A DNA stretch of 64,000 nt from Polynucleobacter sp. MWH-Braz-FAM2G. GTDB taxonomy: Bacteria; Pseudomonadota; Gammaproteobacteria; Burkholderiales; Burkholderiaceae. The stretch is from contig NZ_CP061300.1 in assembly GCF_018687635.1 (NCBI RefSeq), positions 1,509,424 to 1,573,423 on the forward strand. The letters are read 5' to 3'. Below, piece by piece: positions 1-9,828 of the stretch (within the stretch, counting starts at the first letter, position 1; each line of letters opens with the position of its first letter). A program made the position numbers and the translations under genes. The notes beneath the pieces are model-generated. The model ran no database searches and had not been told where the DNA came from. It saw only the letters and a list, made by a program, of their open reading frames with translations.

Positions 1-69
1 GCCCTGACCCCACCGCTGATCTATTTCTTATTGGCGTTAATGGGGTTGCGCTGGGTTTCTAAAGCTTAA
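1..69 (+). CDS. C-terminal fragment of a probable membrane protein
   Basis: The window opens inside an open frame of 22 codons that ends in TAA at 67-69. The visible peptide is hydrophobic (LIYFLLALMGLRW) and ends in a short basic tail, as expected for a last transmembrane helix. TauE/SafE-type sulfite exporters often end in this way and would suit the cysB-like neighbour, but 22 residues cannot prove a family. Another frame (stop near 62) is also open here, so even the reading frame is not certain. Confidence 0.3.
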   Translation, partial: ALTPPLIYFLLALMGLRWVSKA

Positions 70-130
70 TACCCAAAAATCATTTAGAATTTGATTCCTA
101 TATCTTTGTAGATATAAAGACAGGAATCTT

Positions 131-1072
131 ATGAATCTTCATCAATTTCGCTTTGTGCGAGAAGCCGTTAGGCAAAATTTCAACTTAACAACCGCCGCAA
201 AGGCACTTTTTACCTCTCAGCCTGGCGTATCCAAAGCAATCATCGAATTAGAAGATGAGCTAGGCGTTGAAATCTTCCGTCGGCACGGAAAACGCATTCG
301 CTCTCTAACAGAGCCTGGCAAACGAATTTTGAGCTCAATTGAACGAATCTTAGACGAGGTTGAAACCCTCAAAAGAGTTGGCAAAGATTTCGCCAGCCAA
401 GATCAAGGTAGCTTTGTGATTGCCACAACCCACACGCAAGCTCGCTATGCGCTTCCTAAGGTGCTTACAGAATTTACCAAACGCTTCCCAAAGGTAAAGG
501 TCAGCATCCAACAAGGTAGTCCTGGGCATATTGCAGAATTATTGACACATGATCGCGCAGATATTGCAATTGCTACAGAAGGCATCGCAAACACTCCCGG
601 CGTGCTTGCTTTACCAGGCTATCAATGGCAGCACGTACTCATGGTGCCATTAAGTCACCCACTTCTAAATCAAGCCACACTGACCCTAGAAGAGATCGCC
701 AAGTATCCAATCATCACATACGACAAAGCATTTGCAGGGCGCAGCAAAATCGATGCAGCCTTTGCTCAAAGAAACATCACGCCAGACATCATTTTGGAAG
801 CTATTGATGCGGACGTTATCAAAACTTATGTCGAGACTGGTATGGGCATTGGAATTGTTGCTGGTCATGCTTATGATCCAGAACGAGATCGTAATCTCAA
901 GGTGATTCCAGCGGGACATTTATTTGGTAACAATGTCACCCATCTTGGCGTGAAGCAAGGAGCGTACTTGCGCTCATTTGTTTACACCTTCATTGAACTC
1001 TTCTCACCAACGCTCACGAAGAAAATTGTTGAGCAAGCAATGTCGAGCGAAGCGGACACTTACGATATTTAA
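131..1072 (+). CDS. cysB: CysB-type LysR-family transcriptional regulator
   Basis: This 313-residue protein has the LysR layout: a winged helix-turn-helix at about residues 1-60 (recognition region around TTAAKALFTSQPGVSKAI) and a two-lobed co-inducer domain from about residue 93. The start MNLHQFRFVREAVRQNFNL and the HGKR-IRSLTEPG stretch are typical of CysB/Cbl, which in proteobacteria activate sulfate uptake and cysteine synthesis in response to acetylserine. Length matches the usual 310-325. An AGGAAT Shine-Dalgarno sits just before the ATG. No cys structural gene is adjacent; only the end of a possible membrane protein lies upstream. The subfamily is clear, but the regulon cannot be read from here. 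Confidence 0.85.
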   Translation: MNLHQFRFVREAVRQNFNLTTAAKALFTSQPGVSKAIIELEDELGVEIFRRHGKRIRSLTEPGKRILSSIERILDEVETLKRVGKDFASQDQGSFVIATTHTQARYALPKVLTEFTKRFPKVKVSIQQGSPGHIAELLTHDRADIAIATEGIANTPGVLALPGYQWQHVLMVPLSHPLLNQATLTLEEIAKYPIITYDKAFAGRSKIDAAFAQRNITPDIILEAIDADVIKTYVETGMGIGIVAGHAYDPERDRNLKVIPAGHLFGNNVTHLGVKQGAYLRSFVYTFIELFSPTLTKKIVEQAMSSEADTYDI

Positions 1073-1094
1073 AAACCCTTGAAATCATCAAGGA
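1071..1094 (-). terminator. Rho-independent terminator of tRNA-Leu
   Basis: Read on the minus strand, CCTTGA and TCAAGG form a 6-bp stem around a 5-base loop, followed by GTTTTT. It lies 16 bases beyond the 3' end of tRNA-Leu and directly abuts the stop codon of the convergent cysB-like gene. The stem is short, so this is probable rather than certain. Confidence 0.55.
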
Positions 1095-1109
1095 CAGAAG
1101 AGTCTTTGG

Positions 1110-1194
1110 TGGTGCCTCGGGGCGGACTCGAACCGCCACGCCTTGCGGCACCGGATTTTGAGTCCGGCACGTCTACCAATTCCATCACCGAGGC
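1110..1194 (-). tRNA. tRNA-Leu (anticodon CAA)
   Basis: The minus strand folds into a class II tRNA of 85 bases including an encoded CCA. The acceptor stem is GCCTCGG/CCGAGGC with A as the discriminator base. The anticodon stem CCGGA/TCCGG encloses the loop CTCAAAA, giving anticodon CAA that reads UUG leucine codons. A long variable arm and the GGTTCGAGTCC T-arm are present. A plus-strand open frame running through it is an artefact. Confidence 0.97.
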
Positions 1195-1346
1195 AGGTGT
1201 TTGCAGTGGAAAATCTGCTTACTTTGATGCTGAGATACTGCTAAGACATGAGAGTGTAACAAAAAATGTGTTGTTACCCCTTACCTTGAGCATAGAACCC
1301 CTTAAAATGAGGTCTTCTAGCCAAATTATTAAAAGGACTTACCCGT

Positions 1347-2066
1347 ATGGCCGGCCATTCGAAATGGGCCAATATTCAGCACCGCAAAGGTCGTCAGGAC
1401 GAAAAACGCGGCAAGATTTGGACCAAACTCATTAAAGAAATCACCGTAGCCGCTAAATTAGGTGGGGGCGATGTTGCCACTAACCCAAGATTACGTCTGG
1501 CCATTGATAAAGCCAAAGACTCCAATATGCCTAACGATAACGTACAAAGAGCGATTCAACGCGGTACGGGCTCGCTTGAGGGCGTAAATTATGAAGAGAT
1601 TCGTTATGAGGGTTATGGCATTAACGGCGCGGCAATTATTGTTGATTGCTTAACCGATAACCGCACTCGAACAGTTGCTGAAGTTCGCCATGCGTTTAAT
1701 AAAAACGGCGGCAATATGGGAACTGAGGGATCCGTTGCTTTCTTATTCAAACACTGCGGTCAAATGCTCTTTGCGCCGGGTACGAGCGAAGATCAACTCA
1801 TGGAAGTTGCCTTAGATGCTGGCGCTGAAGATGTCATTACACATGATGATGGATCATTGGAGGTGTTATCACCCGTTCCTGATTTTTCAAAAGTACAAGA
1901 TGCTATTAGCAAAGCGGGACTTAAACCTGAACTAGCGACTGTTGCAATGCGCCCTGAGACCGAAATCGCTCTTGAAGGCGAGCAGGCAGAGAGCATGCAG
2001 AAATTACTTGATGCACTAGAAAACCTAGATGATGTTCAAGAGGTATTTACGAACGCCGCTCTTTAA
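1347..2066 (+). CDS. yebC: YebC/PmpR family DNA-binding or translation-associated protein
   Basis: The 239-residue product begins [14 protein letters not shown], the hallmark of the YebC/PmpR (TACO1) family, and keeps the full family length of about 240-250. Members have been described as transcriptional regulators; recent work on the family also links it to relieving ribosome stalling on proline-rich stretches, so the name regulator may be historical. A purine-rich AAAAGGA lies about ten bases before the ATG. It leads a plus-strand run of housekeeping genes, with purD starting 50 bases downstream. Nothing is unusual in sequence or length. Confidence 0.93.
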   Translation: MAGHSKWANIQHRKGRQDEKRGKIWTKLIKEITVAAKLGGGDVATNPRLRLAIDKAKDSNMPNDNVQRAIQRGTGSLEGVNYEEIRYEGYGINGAAIIVDCLTDNRTRTVAEVRHAFNKNGGNMGTEGSVAFLFKHCGQMLFAPGTSEDQLMEVALDAGAEDVITHDDGSLEVLSPVPDFSKVQDAISKAGLKPELATVAMRPETEIALEGEQAESMQKLLDALENLDDVQEVFTNAAL

Positions 2067-2116
2067 TTCCCCATACTGACTTTTATTTACCTACTCATCA
2101 CTACAGATAGCTTGCT

Positions 2117-3394
2117 ATGAAAATTTTATTAATTGGATCCGGCGGACGCGAACACGCCTTAGCTTGGAAATTAGCGCAATCGCCCCAAGTACAAAAAGTT
2201 TATGTTGCTCCCGGTAATGGTGGCACAGCTACCGCCAAGCAAGCCGCTGCGGGTATTGAGAACTTGCCGATTACTGGGTTGCAAGAGTTGGCTGATTTTG
2301 CCAAGCGCGAGAAGATTCATCTTACGGTGGTTGGCCCTGAGGCTCCACTAGCTGCTGGCATCGTTGATGTATTCCGCAACAATGGATTGCGTATTTTTGG
2401 GCCAACACAATTAGCTGCCCAACTAGAATCGTCTAAAGATTTCTCTAAAGCTTTCATGAAGCGTCATGGCATTCCAACTGCCGACTACCAAACCTTTTCT
2501 AATGCGCTAGAAGCCCATGCCTATATTGACGCAAAAGGTGCGCCAATTGTGGTTAAGGCCGATGGTCTAGCTGCTGGTAAAGGCGTGGTAGTAGCGATGA
2601 CTCTTGAAGAAGCACATGCTGCAGTTGACATGATGCTCGCAGATAATAAATTAGGTAATGCTGGCGCCAGAGTAGTGATTGAAGAATTCCTGACTGGCGA
2701 AGAAGCTAGCTTCATCGTATTAGTAGATGGCAAAAATGTTCTTGCTTTAGCAACCAGCCAAGATCACAAGCGCCTACTAGACGCCGATCAAGGCCCCAAT
2801 ACAGGTGGTATGGGCGCTTACTCACCTGCCCCAGTGGTAACGCCTGAAATTCATGCACGTGCATTGCGGGAAGTCATCATGCCAACCGTCAAGGGCATGG
2901 AATTGGATGGCATTCCTTATACCGGCTTCTTGTATGCAGGTCTGATGATTGCCCCAGACGGCAAGATCAAAACTTTAGAATTTAACTGCCGCATGGGCGA
3001 CCCCGAAACCCAACCCATCATGGCACGCTTACGCAGCGATCTCGTCAACGCCTTAGATCATGCAGTGGATGGCAAACTGAATGAAGTTGAATTGGAATGG
3101 GATCGTCGTACGGCTCTGGGTGTAGTTCTTGCCGCCCATAATTACCCCGATACCCCTCGCTCTGGAGATGCAATTACCGGCATCCCAACTGACACGGAAG
3201 ATCAAATTACTTTCCATGCAGGCACCAAAATACTAGATGGCAAATTAGTCACATCTGGTGGTCGAGTAATGTGTGTTGTTGGTCTTGCGGATACCGTTCG
3301 TGGCGCCCAAATAAAAGCATACGAAGCGATCAGCCAAATTCAATTTGACGGCATGCAATATCGCAAAGATATTGGTTACCGCGCAATCAAATAA
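2117..3394 (+). CDS. purD: Phosphoribosylamine-glycine ligase (GAR synthetase)
   Basis: PurD joins phosphoribosylamine and glycine with ATP, the second step of de novo purine synthesis, in the cytoplasm. The 425-residue product carries the N-terminal [13 protein letters not shown] motif at residues 7-19, an ATP-grasp domain with the [12 protein letters not shown] segment near residue 225, and the metal-binding [12 protein letters not shown] segment near residue 288. Length is normal for the family. It follows yebC by 50 bases. Its 3' end lies 22 bases before the proposed TTG start of hemF, consistent with co-transcription. No key residue appears to be missing. Confidence 0.97.
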   Translation: MKILLIGSGGREHALAWKLAQSPQVQKVYVAPGNGGTATAKQAAAGIENLPITGLQELADFAKREKIHLTVVGPEAPLAAGIVDVFRNNGLRIFGPTQLAAQLESSKDFSKAFMKRHGIPTADYQTFSNALEAHAYIDAKGAPIVVKADGLAAGKGVVVAMTLEEAHAAVDMMLADNKLGNAGARVVIEEFLTGEEASFIVLVDGKNVLALATSQDHKRLLDADQGPNTGGMGAYSPAPVVTPEIHARALREVIMPTVKGMELDGIPYTGFLYAGLMIAPDGKIKTLEFNCRMGDPETQPIMARLRSDLVNALDHAVDGKLNEVELEWDRRTALGVVLAAHNYPDTPRSGDAITGIPTDTEDQITFHAGTKILDGKLVTSGGRVMCVVGLADTVRGAQIKAYEAISQIQFDGMQYRKDIGYRAIK

Positions 3395-3416
3395 TTTTTA
3401 TCCAACAAGAGCCTCC

Positions 3417-4349
3417 TTGTCAGATCAATCTACTCAAATCGATATCTCAGCCTTAAAAGATTATTTTTTAGGCTTGCAGAATCGCATCACCAGCGCGATG
3501 AGCGCCTTGGATGGCAAAGCATTTATCGTAGATGAATGGCATAAACCTGAAGACAGCAAGCTCAAGGGGTATGGTCGCACCTGCATCTTGGATAACGGCA
3601 ATATTCTAGAAAAGGGTGGTGTAGGCTTCTCCCATGTTCGCGGTGATCAAATGCCACCCTCGGCATCGCATCATCGCCCTGAAGTAGCGGGACGTAGTTT
3701 TGAAGCAATGGGCGTGTCTCTAGTGTTTCATCCGAATAATCCCAAGGTTCCGACCACCCATATGAATGTCCGCTGCTTTATTGCTCAAGCGCCTGATAAA
3801 GAGCCAGTATGGTGGTTTGGGGGTGGTTTTGACCTAACCCCCTATTACGGATTTGATGAGGACTGCAAGCATTTTCATCAAACAGCAAAAGACGCTCTAG
3901 ATCCTTTTGGCAAAGAGCTATATCCACACTTTAAAAAATGGTGCGATGAATATTTTTACCTCAAGCATCGTGAAGAGCCACGCGGGATTGGCGGAGTTTT
4001 TTTTGATGACTTTAATCAGCTTGGCTTTGAACAAAGTTTTGCGATGACACGCGCAGTTGGTGATGCCTTCATCGATGCCTACCTGCCAATTGTGCAACGC
4101 CGCTCCCAAGATAGCTTCACACCCGCTGAAAAATCCTTTCAAGAATATCGACGGGGTCGTTATGTGGAATACAACCTCATCTTTGATCGAGGTACGATTT
4201 TTGGACTTCACTCTGGCGGACGAACAGAATCTATTTTGATGTCGATGCCTCCAGTGGTGCAATGGTGGTACAACTGGCATCCTGAGCCAAGCACCCCCGA
4301 GGCCAAGCTCTACGACTATTATCTCAAGCCACGAGATTGGCTAGCCTGA
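3417..4349 (+). CDS. hemF: Oxygen-dependent coproporphyrinogen III oxidase
   Basis: HemF performs the oxygen-dependent decarboxylation of two propionates of coproporphyrinogen III in heme synthesis. The protein has the THMNVRCF segment, the [14 protein letters not shown] segment and the C-terminal [18 protein letters not shown] signature. The frame is open back to an ATG at 3345 inside purD, but that would overlap purD by 50 bases and add residues unlike the family. I place the start at TTG 3417, preceded by AAGAG five bases upstream, giving 310 residues, the usual length. The exact start is an inference. An oxygen-dependent enzyme fits an aerobic lifestyle. Confidence 0.93.
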   Translation: MSDQSTQIDISALKDYFLGLQNRITSAMSALDGKAFIVDEWHKPEDSKLKGYGRTCILDNGNILEKGGVGFSHVRGDQMPPSASHHRPEVAGRSFEAMGVSLVFHPNNPKVPTTHMNVRCFIAQAPDKEPVWWFGGGFDLTPYYGFDEDCKHFHQTAKDALDPFGKELYPHFKKWCDEYFYLKHREEPRGIGGVFFDDFNQLGFEQSFAMTRAVGDAFIDAYLPIVQRRSQDSFTPAEKSFQEYRRGRYVEYNLIFDRGTIFGLHSGGRTESILMSMPPVVQWWYNWHPEPSTPEAKLYDYYLKPRDWLA

Positions 4350-4359
4350 GTATCCATCA

Positions 4360-5049
4360 TTGAGCGCAATTAAAAAAATTGGTATTTTGGGGGGCACATT
4401 TGATCCTCCTCACGTTGGCCATCTTCGTCTAGCGACTCATTTTGCAAAGTTATTAAAACTAGATGCTCTACTACTCATTCCTAGTGGCGAACCATGGCAA
4501 AAAGGCAGTGGGATCACTTCTGCGGAAATCCGCTTGCAATTAACTGAGGCAGCCGGTATTGATTTGGCTCGCGCATTTTTATACCTAAAAATTCCAACTC
4601 AAGTAGGCATTGATCGCATCGAAATCGACCGTGCTGGTCCAAGCTATGCAATAGACACTGTTAAAGCTTTGCGTGAGCGATTTGGTGCTAGCGCCAGTCT
4701 TAACTGGCTAATGGGGGCGGATTCTCTAGTGGCACTTCCAAGTTGGAATTCTTGGGAAAAACTCAGTCAGTACGTCAATTTCGCTGTTGCTACGAGACCT
4801 CACCATGATTTAAAGCAAGCAATGAGCCCAGAGGTTCATCAATTTTTAAATAATCATCAAACCAAGCACGCTGACGCTCTTGAAAATAGTCCGGCAGGCC
4901 TCATATATATCGATGAAAGCTTAAACGTCGACTTATCCTCCACTGAACTCAGGAAGCAACTGAAATCAGCCTCGCGAAACTCTATTGCATCCGAGCAAAT
5001 CCCCACTCACACCCTAGAAATCATTACAAATCTGGGCTTGTATCAGTAA
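4360..5049 (+). CDS. nadD: Nicotinate-nucleotide adenylyltransferase
   Basis: NadD transfers AMP from ATP to nicotinate mononucleotide, forming deamido-NAD. The 229-residue product has the nucleotidyltransferase motif GGTFDPPHVGHL near the N-terminus, with the catalytic H-x-G-H, and a late STELRKQL segment matching the SxTxxR motif. The start codon is TTG, ten bases after hemF stops; the next methionine would remove the nucleotide-binding strand, so TTG is needed. The order nadD-rsfS-rlmH downstream is a widely conserved bacterial arrangement and supports the call. Confidence 0.95.
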   Translation: MSAIKKIGILGGTFDPPHVGHLRLATHFAKLLKLDALLLIPSGEPWQKGSGITSAEIRLQLTEAAGIDLARAFLYLKIPTQVGIDRIEIDRAGPSYAIDTVKALRERFGASASLNWLMGADSLVALPSWNSWEKLSQYVNFAVATRPHHDLKQAMSPEVHQFLNNHQTKHADALENSPAGLIYIDESLNVDLSSTELRKQLKSASRNSIASEQIPTHTLEIITNLGLYQ

Positions 5050-5094
5050 TCAAGCTAAGATCACCTTAAATATACAAATTATTGCCGAGAAAAT

Positions 5095-5487
5095 ATGGAC
5101 TTACGTAAATTGCAACGCGTCGTGATTGATGCCTTAGAAGATGTAAAAGCACAAGACATCCGCGTATATGACACCACTAAATTAAGCGAATTATTTGATC
5201 GAGTAATTATTGCTACCGGCTCAAGCAATCGCCAAACACGCTCATTAGCAATGTCAGTCAAGGAAGCAGTGAATGCCAAAGGTGGGGAAGTAATTTCCAT
5301 TGAAGGCTTAGAAACTGGTGAGTGGGTACTGGTTGATTGCGGCGATATCGTCGTACATATTTTGCAACCCATGCTCCGCTCCTACTATCAACTTGAAGGC
5401 ATGTGGGGTGCCAAACCAGTGCGCGTGAAGTTAGCTGGCAGCAAAGGGCTTGCCAAAGCCAGCGAGACTGAAGACGACGACGAATAA
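5095..5487 (+). CDS. rsfS: Ribosome silencing factor RsfS
   Basis: RsfS (Iojap/DUF143 family) binds ribosomal protein L14 and blocks subunit joining when nutrients are scarce. The 130-residue product has the family segment IATGSSNRQTRSLA at residues 41-54, followed by the WVLVDCGDIVVHIL strand. An acidic C-terminal tail (ETEDDDE) is seen. The gene sits between nadD and rlmH as in many bacteria and starts 45 bases after nadD. Confidence 0.95.
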   Translation: MDLRKLQRVVIDALEDVKAQDIRVYDTTKLSELFDRVIIATGSSNRQTRSLAMSVKEAVNAKGGEVISIEGLETGEWVLVDCGDIVVHILQPMLRSYYQLEGMWGAKPVRVKLAGSKGLAKASETEDDDE

Positions 5488-5507
5488 CTTCAGCAGTAGC
5501 CGCACCG

Positions 5508-5951
5508 ATGCGCCTTACTATTGTTTCAGTTGGTCATAAGATGCCCGATTGGGTTGCCACCGCAACTCATGACTACATCAAAAGAATGCCTGCTGATTGC
5601 AGCATCGAAATTAAAGAGATCAAGCCTGATCTCACCCCCGCTAAAGAGGCCATTAAGATAGCTGCCGCTATTCCAAAAGGATCTAGAGTCATCGCATTAG
5701 ATGAACGTGGCAAAGACCAAACCACGCAGAGTCTAGCAACTCAACTCGCCAGTTGGCGCCAAGAAGGTTTTGACATCACTTTTTTAATCGGCGGTGCGGA
5801 TGGTTTAGACGCAAGTCTAAAAACCAATGCTCAGGCTATGTGGCGCCTCTCTAGCATGACCCTTCCACACGCGATGGCCAGAGTCATATTGGTCGAACAA
5901 CTGTATCGCGCATGGACTATTCTGCAGGGTCACCCCTACCATCGAGAGTGA
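5508..5951 (+). CDS. rlmH: 23S rRNA (pseudouridine-1915-N3) methyltransferase
   Basis: RlmH methylates pseudouridine 1915 in helix 69 of 23S rRNA on assembled ribosomes using S-adenosylmethionine. The 147-residue SPOUT-type protein carries the FLIGGADG cofactor-loop motif and the trefoil-knot C-terminus LPHAMARVILVEQLYRAW ending GHPYH. Length is close to the 155-159 usual in the family. It starts 20 bases after rsfS and ends 4 bases before the next start, so the genes are probably one transcript. Confidence 0.95.
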   Translation: MRLTIVSVGHKMPDWVATATHDYIKRMPADCSIEIKEIKPDLTPAKEAIKIAAAIPKGSRVIALDERGKDQTTQSLATQLASWRQEGFDITFLIGGADGLDASLKTNAQAMWRLSSMTLPHAMARVILVEQLYRAWTILQGHPYHRE

Positions 5952-5955
5952 TACT

Positions 5956-6579
5956 TTGCATTCTTATATATACCTTGCCTCAAAAAGCCCTCGTCGCCAA
6001 GAACTCTTAAAACAAATTGGCGTACGCTTTGAATTACTTTTGCCTGAGTCAGGTGAAGATAGCGAAAGTATCGAAACCCCATTACCCCAAGAAAAAGCCC
6101 GCATCTATGTAGAGCGTGTCACCTTGGCAAAGAGTGCTGCAGCACTCTCTAGATGGCAAAAAAGTGGCTTGCCATGGGCACCCATTCTTTGCGCCGATAC
6201 TACGGTTAGCCTTCCCAATAGTCCTGAGGGCGAGATTCTAGGAAAACCAATCGATGCCACTGATGCAGAACACATTCTGAATCTGCTGAGCGGCCAAGTA
6301 CATGAGGTACTCACAGCAGTGGCCTTAACTGTAAAACCCAATGAAGACCCTGTTCATCTCGTACAAATATCTAAAGTCCAATTTGCAAACTTAACTTCCG
6401 AGCAAATCAAAACCTATATTACAAGTGGAGAGCCCTTTGGAAAAGCGGGGGCTTATGGCATTCAAGGGCTTGGCGGAACTTTTATTCCAAGCATTCAGGG
6501 AAGCTATAGCGGTATCATGGGCTTACCTATCTATGAAACTCAAAAATTACTAGAAATTGCCGGCCTGACTCGCGTATGA
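5956..6579 (+). CDS. Maf-family nucleotide pyrophosphatase
   Basis: Maf proteins hydrolyse non-canonical or excess nucleoside triphosphates. The 207-residue protein has the N-terminal SKSPRRQELL motif at residues 9-18, the CADTTV segment carrying the conserved aspartate, and the GKAGAYGIQG segment near the C-terminus. The start is TTG at 5956, 4 bases after rlmH ends; no in-frame ATG lies before the SKSPRR motif. Whether it is the dTTP/UTP or the m7GTP subtype is not decided here. The stop overlaps the ATG of rng by 4 bases (ATGA). Confidence 0.9.
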   Translation: MHSYIYLASKSPRRQELLKQIGVRFELLLPESGEDSESIETPLPQEKARIYVERVTLAKSAAALSRWQKSGLPWAPILCADTTVSLPNSPEGEILGKPIDATDAEHILNLLSGQVHEVLTAVALTVKPNEDPVHLVQISKVQFANLTSEQIKTYITSGEPFGKAGAYGIQGLGGTFIPSIQGSYSGIMGLPIYETQKLLEIAGLTRV

Positions 6580-8039
6580 ATGAAGAAATACTAATCAATA
6601 TCACTCCTCAGGAAACCCGAGTTGCATTAATACAGCAAGGGGCTGTACAAGAGTTACAAATTGAACGCACACGACAACGAGGCATTGTTGGCAATATTTA
6701 CTTAGCTAAAGTCGTTCGTGTATTGCCCGGCATGCAGTCCGCATTTATCGAAATTGGTCTCGAGCGAACCGCGTTTATGCACGTTGCCGACATTACTCAA
6801 AATAATCCTCAAGCTCAAATTGAAAAATTATTATTTGAGGGTCAAACTCTTTTAGTGCAGGTCTTAAAAGATCCACTTGGAACTAAAGGTGCTCGGCTCA
6901 CCACCCAACTCAGCATAGCTGGGCGCAATTTGGTTTATTTACCTCCTGCAGGTAGCGATACAGCTACTGAAAAATATATTGGCGTTTCTCAGCGCATTGA
7001 TCAACCAGAAGAGCGAGAAGCCATTAAGGCCCGCTTGGCAGGTCTCATGGCGGAAGATGAAAAAGGCGGCATTATTGTTCGCACCAGCGCTCAAGATGCC
7101 TCTGATACAGAACTACAGCACGATATGCTTTATCTTCGCACCACTTGGGAAAATATTCATGAGGCCATGAAGCATAATGCGGCACCTTCCCTACTCTATC
7201 AAGACCTAAGCCTTGCAGAACGGGTGCTACGCGATGTTGCTGGCGAAGAAACCAGTCAAATTCGGGTGGACTCGAATGAAAATTTCGAGAAACTCAAAGC
7301 GTTCACCACTGCTTACATGCCCAACTTACTGGATAAGCTCACTTTGCATCGAGGCGAGCGCGCACTGTTTGACTTATTTGACGTGGATGCCGAAATTAAT
7401 AAAGCGCTTGGTCGACGCGTTGATCTGAAATCTGGTGGCTACCTCATGATCGACCAAACAGAGTCAATGACAACAATTGATGTCAACACCGGCAGCTATG
7501 TGGGCGCTCGCAATCTAGATGACACCGTCTTCAAAACCAATCTTGAGGCGGCTCAGGCAATTGCTAGACAACTGCGATTACGCAATCTCGGTGGGATCAT
7601 CATTATTGATTTTATTGACATGATTAGCAAAGACCACCAAGAGTCAGTGCTACATGAACTTAAACGCAATCTTGAACGAGATCACGCACGCACTTCTGTT
7701 AGTGACTTTTCTGCATTAGGCTTAGTGGAGATGACTCGCAAACGCACTCGTGAGTCACTGGCCCACATTACTTGCGAGCCGTGCGCTACCTGCTTAGGTA
7801 AGGGTGAGGTCAAAACTGCGCAAACGGTTTGCTATGAAATTCTGCGAGAGATTGTACGAGAGCATCGCCAATTTAATCCTCGTGAATTTAGAATCGTTGC
7901 AGCACCCGATGTAATTGACTTATTCCTTGAAGAAGAAAATCAATTTTTGGCGCAACTTGGGGATTTTATTGGTAAACCAATCACCCTCCAAGCAGAGGGC
8001 ACCTTCCGCCAAGAACAATACGATATCGTTCTAAGTTAA
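6576..8039 (+). CDS. rng: Ribonuclease G
   Basis: RNase G is the short RNase E paralogue that matures 16S rRNA 5' ends and degrades some mRNAs. The 487-residue product has an N-terminal S1 domain (around RGIVGNIYLAKVVRV), the catalytic core with TIDVNTGSYVG and IIIIDFIDM carrying the metal-binding aspartates, and the zinc-link region with CATCLGKG. It lacks the long disordered tail of RNase E, so the RNase G assignment is firm. It overlaps maf by 4 bases and converges on msbA, leaving 15 bases between stop codons. Confidence 0.95.
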   Translation: MNEEILINITPQETRVALIQQGAVQELQIERTRQRGIVGNIYLAKVVRVLPGMQSAFIEIGLERTAFMHVADITQNNPQAQIEKLLFEGQTLLVQVLKDPLGTKGARLTTQLSIAGRNLVYLPPAGSDTATEKYIGVSQRIDQPEEREAIKARLAGLMAEDEKGGIIVRTSAQDASDTELQHDMLYLRTTWENIHEAMKHNAAPSLLYQDLSLAERVLRDVAGEETSQIRVDSNENFEKLKAFTTAYMPNLLDKLTLHRGERALFDLFDVDAEINKALGRRVDLKSGGYLMIDQTESMTTIDVNTGSYVGARNLDDTVFKTNLEAAQAIARQLRLRNLGGIIIIDFIDMISKDHQESVLHELKRNLERDHARTSVSDFSALGLVEMTRKRTRESLAHITCEPCATCLGKGEVKTAQTVCYEILREIVREHRQFNPREFRIVAAPDVIDLFLEEENQFLAQLGDFIGKPITLQAEGTFRQEQYDIVLS

Positions 8040-8054
8040 ATATTGTTAACCCAA

Positions 8055-9818
8055 TTAGGCATTTGAGAACTGTATGCGATGCAAGTTTGCATACAAGCCA
8101 TCTTGCTTAATAAGATCTTCGTGGGAACCATTTTCAACAATTTTTCCATGCTCTAAAACCACAATTCTGTCAGCGTGCTCAATCGTAGATAAACGATGTG
8201 CGATCACTAGAGTGGTTCTATTGGCCATTAATTTATCTAAAGCATCTTGCACCTGACGCTCAGATTCAGAATCTAAAGCGGAGGTTGCCTCATCAAGAAT
8301 CAATATTGGGGCATCTTTATAAATGGCGCGTGCAATAGCTAGACGTTGACGCTGTCCGCCAGACAATCGATTACCGTTGTCGCCAATTTGCGAGTCAATG
8401 CCTTCCGGCAATTCTTTAATAAGTGCACTCAAATTAGCGGCCTCTAAAGCCTCCATTACACGACCACGATCAATACCATCCTTAGTATTGGCACCATAGG
8501 CCACATTGGCTGCAATGGAGTCATCAAACAAGATGACGTCTTGGCTCACAAACGCAATTTGACGACGCACATCTGACAACACAATATCCTCTAAAGGAAT
8601 GTCATCCAAGTAAATATGACCACTGGTAGGTTTAAAGAATCTAGGCAATAAATTGACTAATGTGGACTTACCACCACCCGATGGTCCAACAAAAGCCACC
8701 ACTTCGCCGGGTGCGATAGTGAGATTAATGTTACTTAAGGCGTCTTTTCGGTCGCCCTCTTGTTGATATGAAAATCCAACATTTTCAAATCGAATCCCAC
8801 CTTTTGTTTTTTGCATAGGAGTCATATTGACCCTGCGATCTTCATCTTCCTCAAAGGGCTGGTCCATTAAGGCAAAAATCATTTCTGCTGCCGTAAGGCC
8901 GCGTTGAAGTGGCTGATTAATATCCGCCAAATGCTTTAAAGGAGAAATCACTAACATCATTGCAGTAATAAAGGCTGCAAACCCACCGACAGTTGTTCCT
9001 TCTGTAGCGGATTGCAACAAAGCAATTACTAGAACCACCGATAAGGCCATAGAAGCGATTAACTGAGTAATTGGCTGGTTCAATCCACCAGCCACCGCTG
9101 ATTTCAAGGCAAACTGACGCAAACGTTCCGCCTTTTGCTTAAAGCGGTTCATCTCATAATCTTCTGCACCATGTACCTTGACAATTTTGTAACCAGCAGC
9201 CGCTTCTTCAACAATATAAGCAAGTTCGCTAGTGAGAGTTTGCTGCTCTCTATTAAGAGATCGCAAGCGGCGATTAATTTTGCTCATGATGAATGCAATC
9301 ACTGGAAAAATAATCAGAACCACTAGAGTTAATTGCCAATTGAGGTAAATCAAATAACCAATCAACCCCACTACCGTCAGCGAATCTCTTACCAAACTTA
9401 TTAACATCCCACCCATTACTGAGAGGACATTATTGACCTCAAACACCACAGCATTAATCAGGTTGGATGCGGAATTCTTTTGAAAAAAAGTTGTGCTCGC
9501 ATGCAACAGCGTTCGAAACATTTGCTCGCGCAATTTGAGTAACACCGCATTAATCACTCTTGTTAACAAGTAATTCGATAAAAACTGCGCCAAACTTCGT
9601 ACCAAAGCCAAGCCCACCAAAAAGACAGGCACCTGCCAAAGCTTGCTATTGAGTTGCCCCGTGAATCCCCGGTCCAATAAAGGCTTCATCAGGGCGGGAA
9701 TTGAGGTTTCGGCACCAGCCACCAATGCCATGGCTAGAAGTGATCCGATAATCAGGCCAATATGGGGCTTAAGATAGGCAATTAAGCGATTTAGGGAGGT
9801 TCGGTCTTGAGCATTCAT
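8055..9818 (-). CDS. msbA: Lipid A export ABC transporter, fused permease/ATPase
   Basis: MsbA flips lipid A-core across the inner membrane. The 587-residue half-transporter has six transmembrane helices in the first 330 residues and an ATPase domain with Walker [10 protein letters not shown], signature LSGGQRQR, Walker [13 protein letters not shown] and the H-loop AHRLST. The open frame extends 77 codons further upstream, but that stretch overlaps the divergent glycosyltransferase and does not resemble MsbA; I start at the ATG of [12 protein letters not shown]. Only 10 bases separate this start from the facing gene, so its promoter must lie inside that gene. Confidence 0.93.
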   Translation of the reverse strand: MNAQDRTSLNRLIAYLKPHIGLIIGSLLAMALVAGAETSIPALMKPLLDRGFTGQLNSKLWQVPVFLVGLALVRSLAQFLSNYLLTRVINAVLLKLREQMFRTLLHASTTFFQKNSASNLINAVVFEVNNVLSVMGGMLISLVRDSLTVVGLIGYLIYLNWQLTLVVLIIFPVIAFIMSKINRRLRSLNREQQTLTSELAYIVEEAAAGYKIVKVHGAEDYEMNRFKQKAERLRQFALKSAVAGGLNQPITQLIASMALSVVLVIALLQSATEGTTVGGFAAFITAMMLVISPLKHLADINQPLQRGLTAAEMIFALMDQPFEEDEDRRVNMTPMQKTKGGIRFENVGFSYQQEGDRKDALSNINLTIAPGEVVAFVGPSGGGKSTLVNLLPRFFKPTSGHIYLDDIPLEDIVLSDVRRQIAFVSQDVILFDDSIAANVAYGANTKDGIDRGRVMEALEAANLSALIKELPEGIDSQIGDNGNRLSGGQRQRLAIARAIYKDAPILILDEATSALDSESERQVQDALDKLMANRTTLVIAHRLSTIEHADRIVVLEHGKIVENGSHEDLIKQDGLYANLHRIQFSNA

Positions 9819-9828
9819 ATAATGAATT

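Noticed and set aside
1079..1435. Open frame of 118 codons on the plus strand beginning after the cysB-like gene
   Set aside because: It runs antisense through tRNA-Leu and then into yebC in another frame; its proline/glycine-rich start is the translation of the tRNA complement.
3345..3416. Upstream ATG for hemF within purD
   Set aside because: It would overlap purD by 50 bases and add residues unlike HemF; the TTG at 3417 with a nearby AAGAG fits the usual length.
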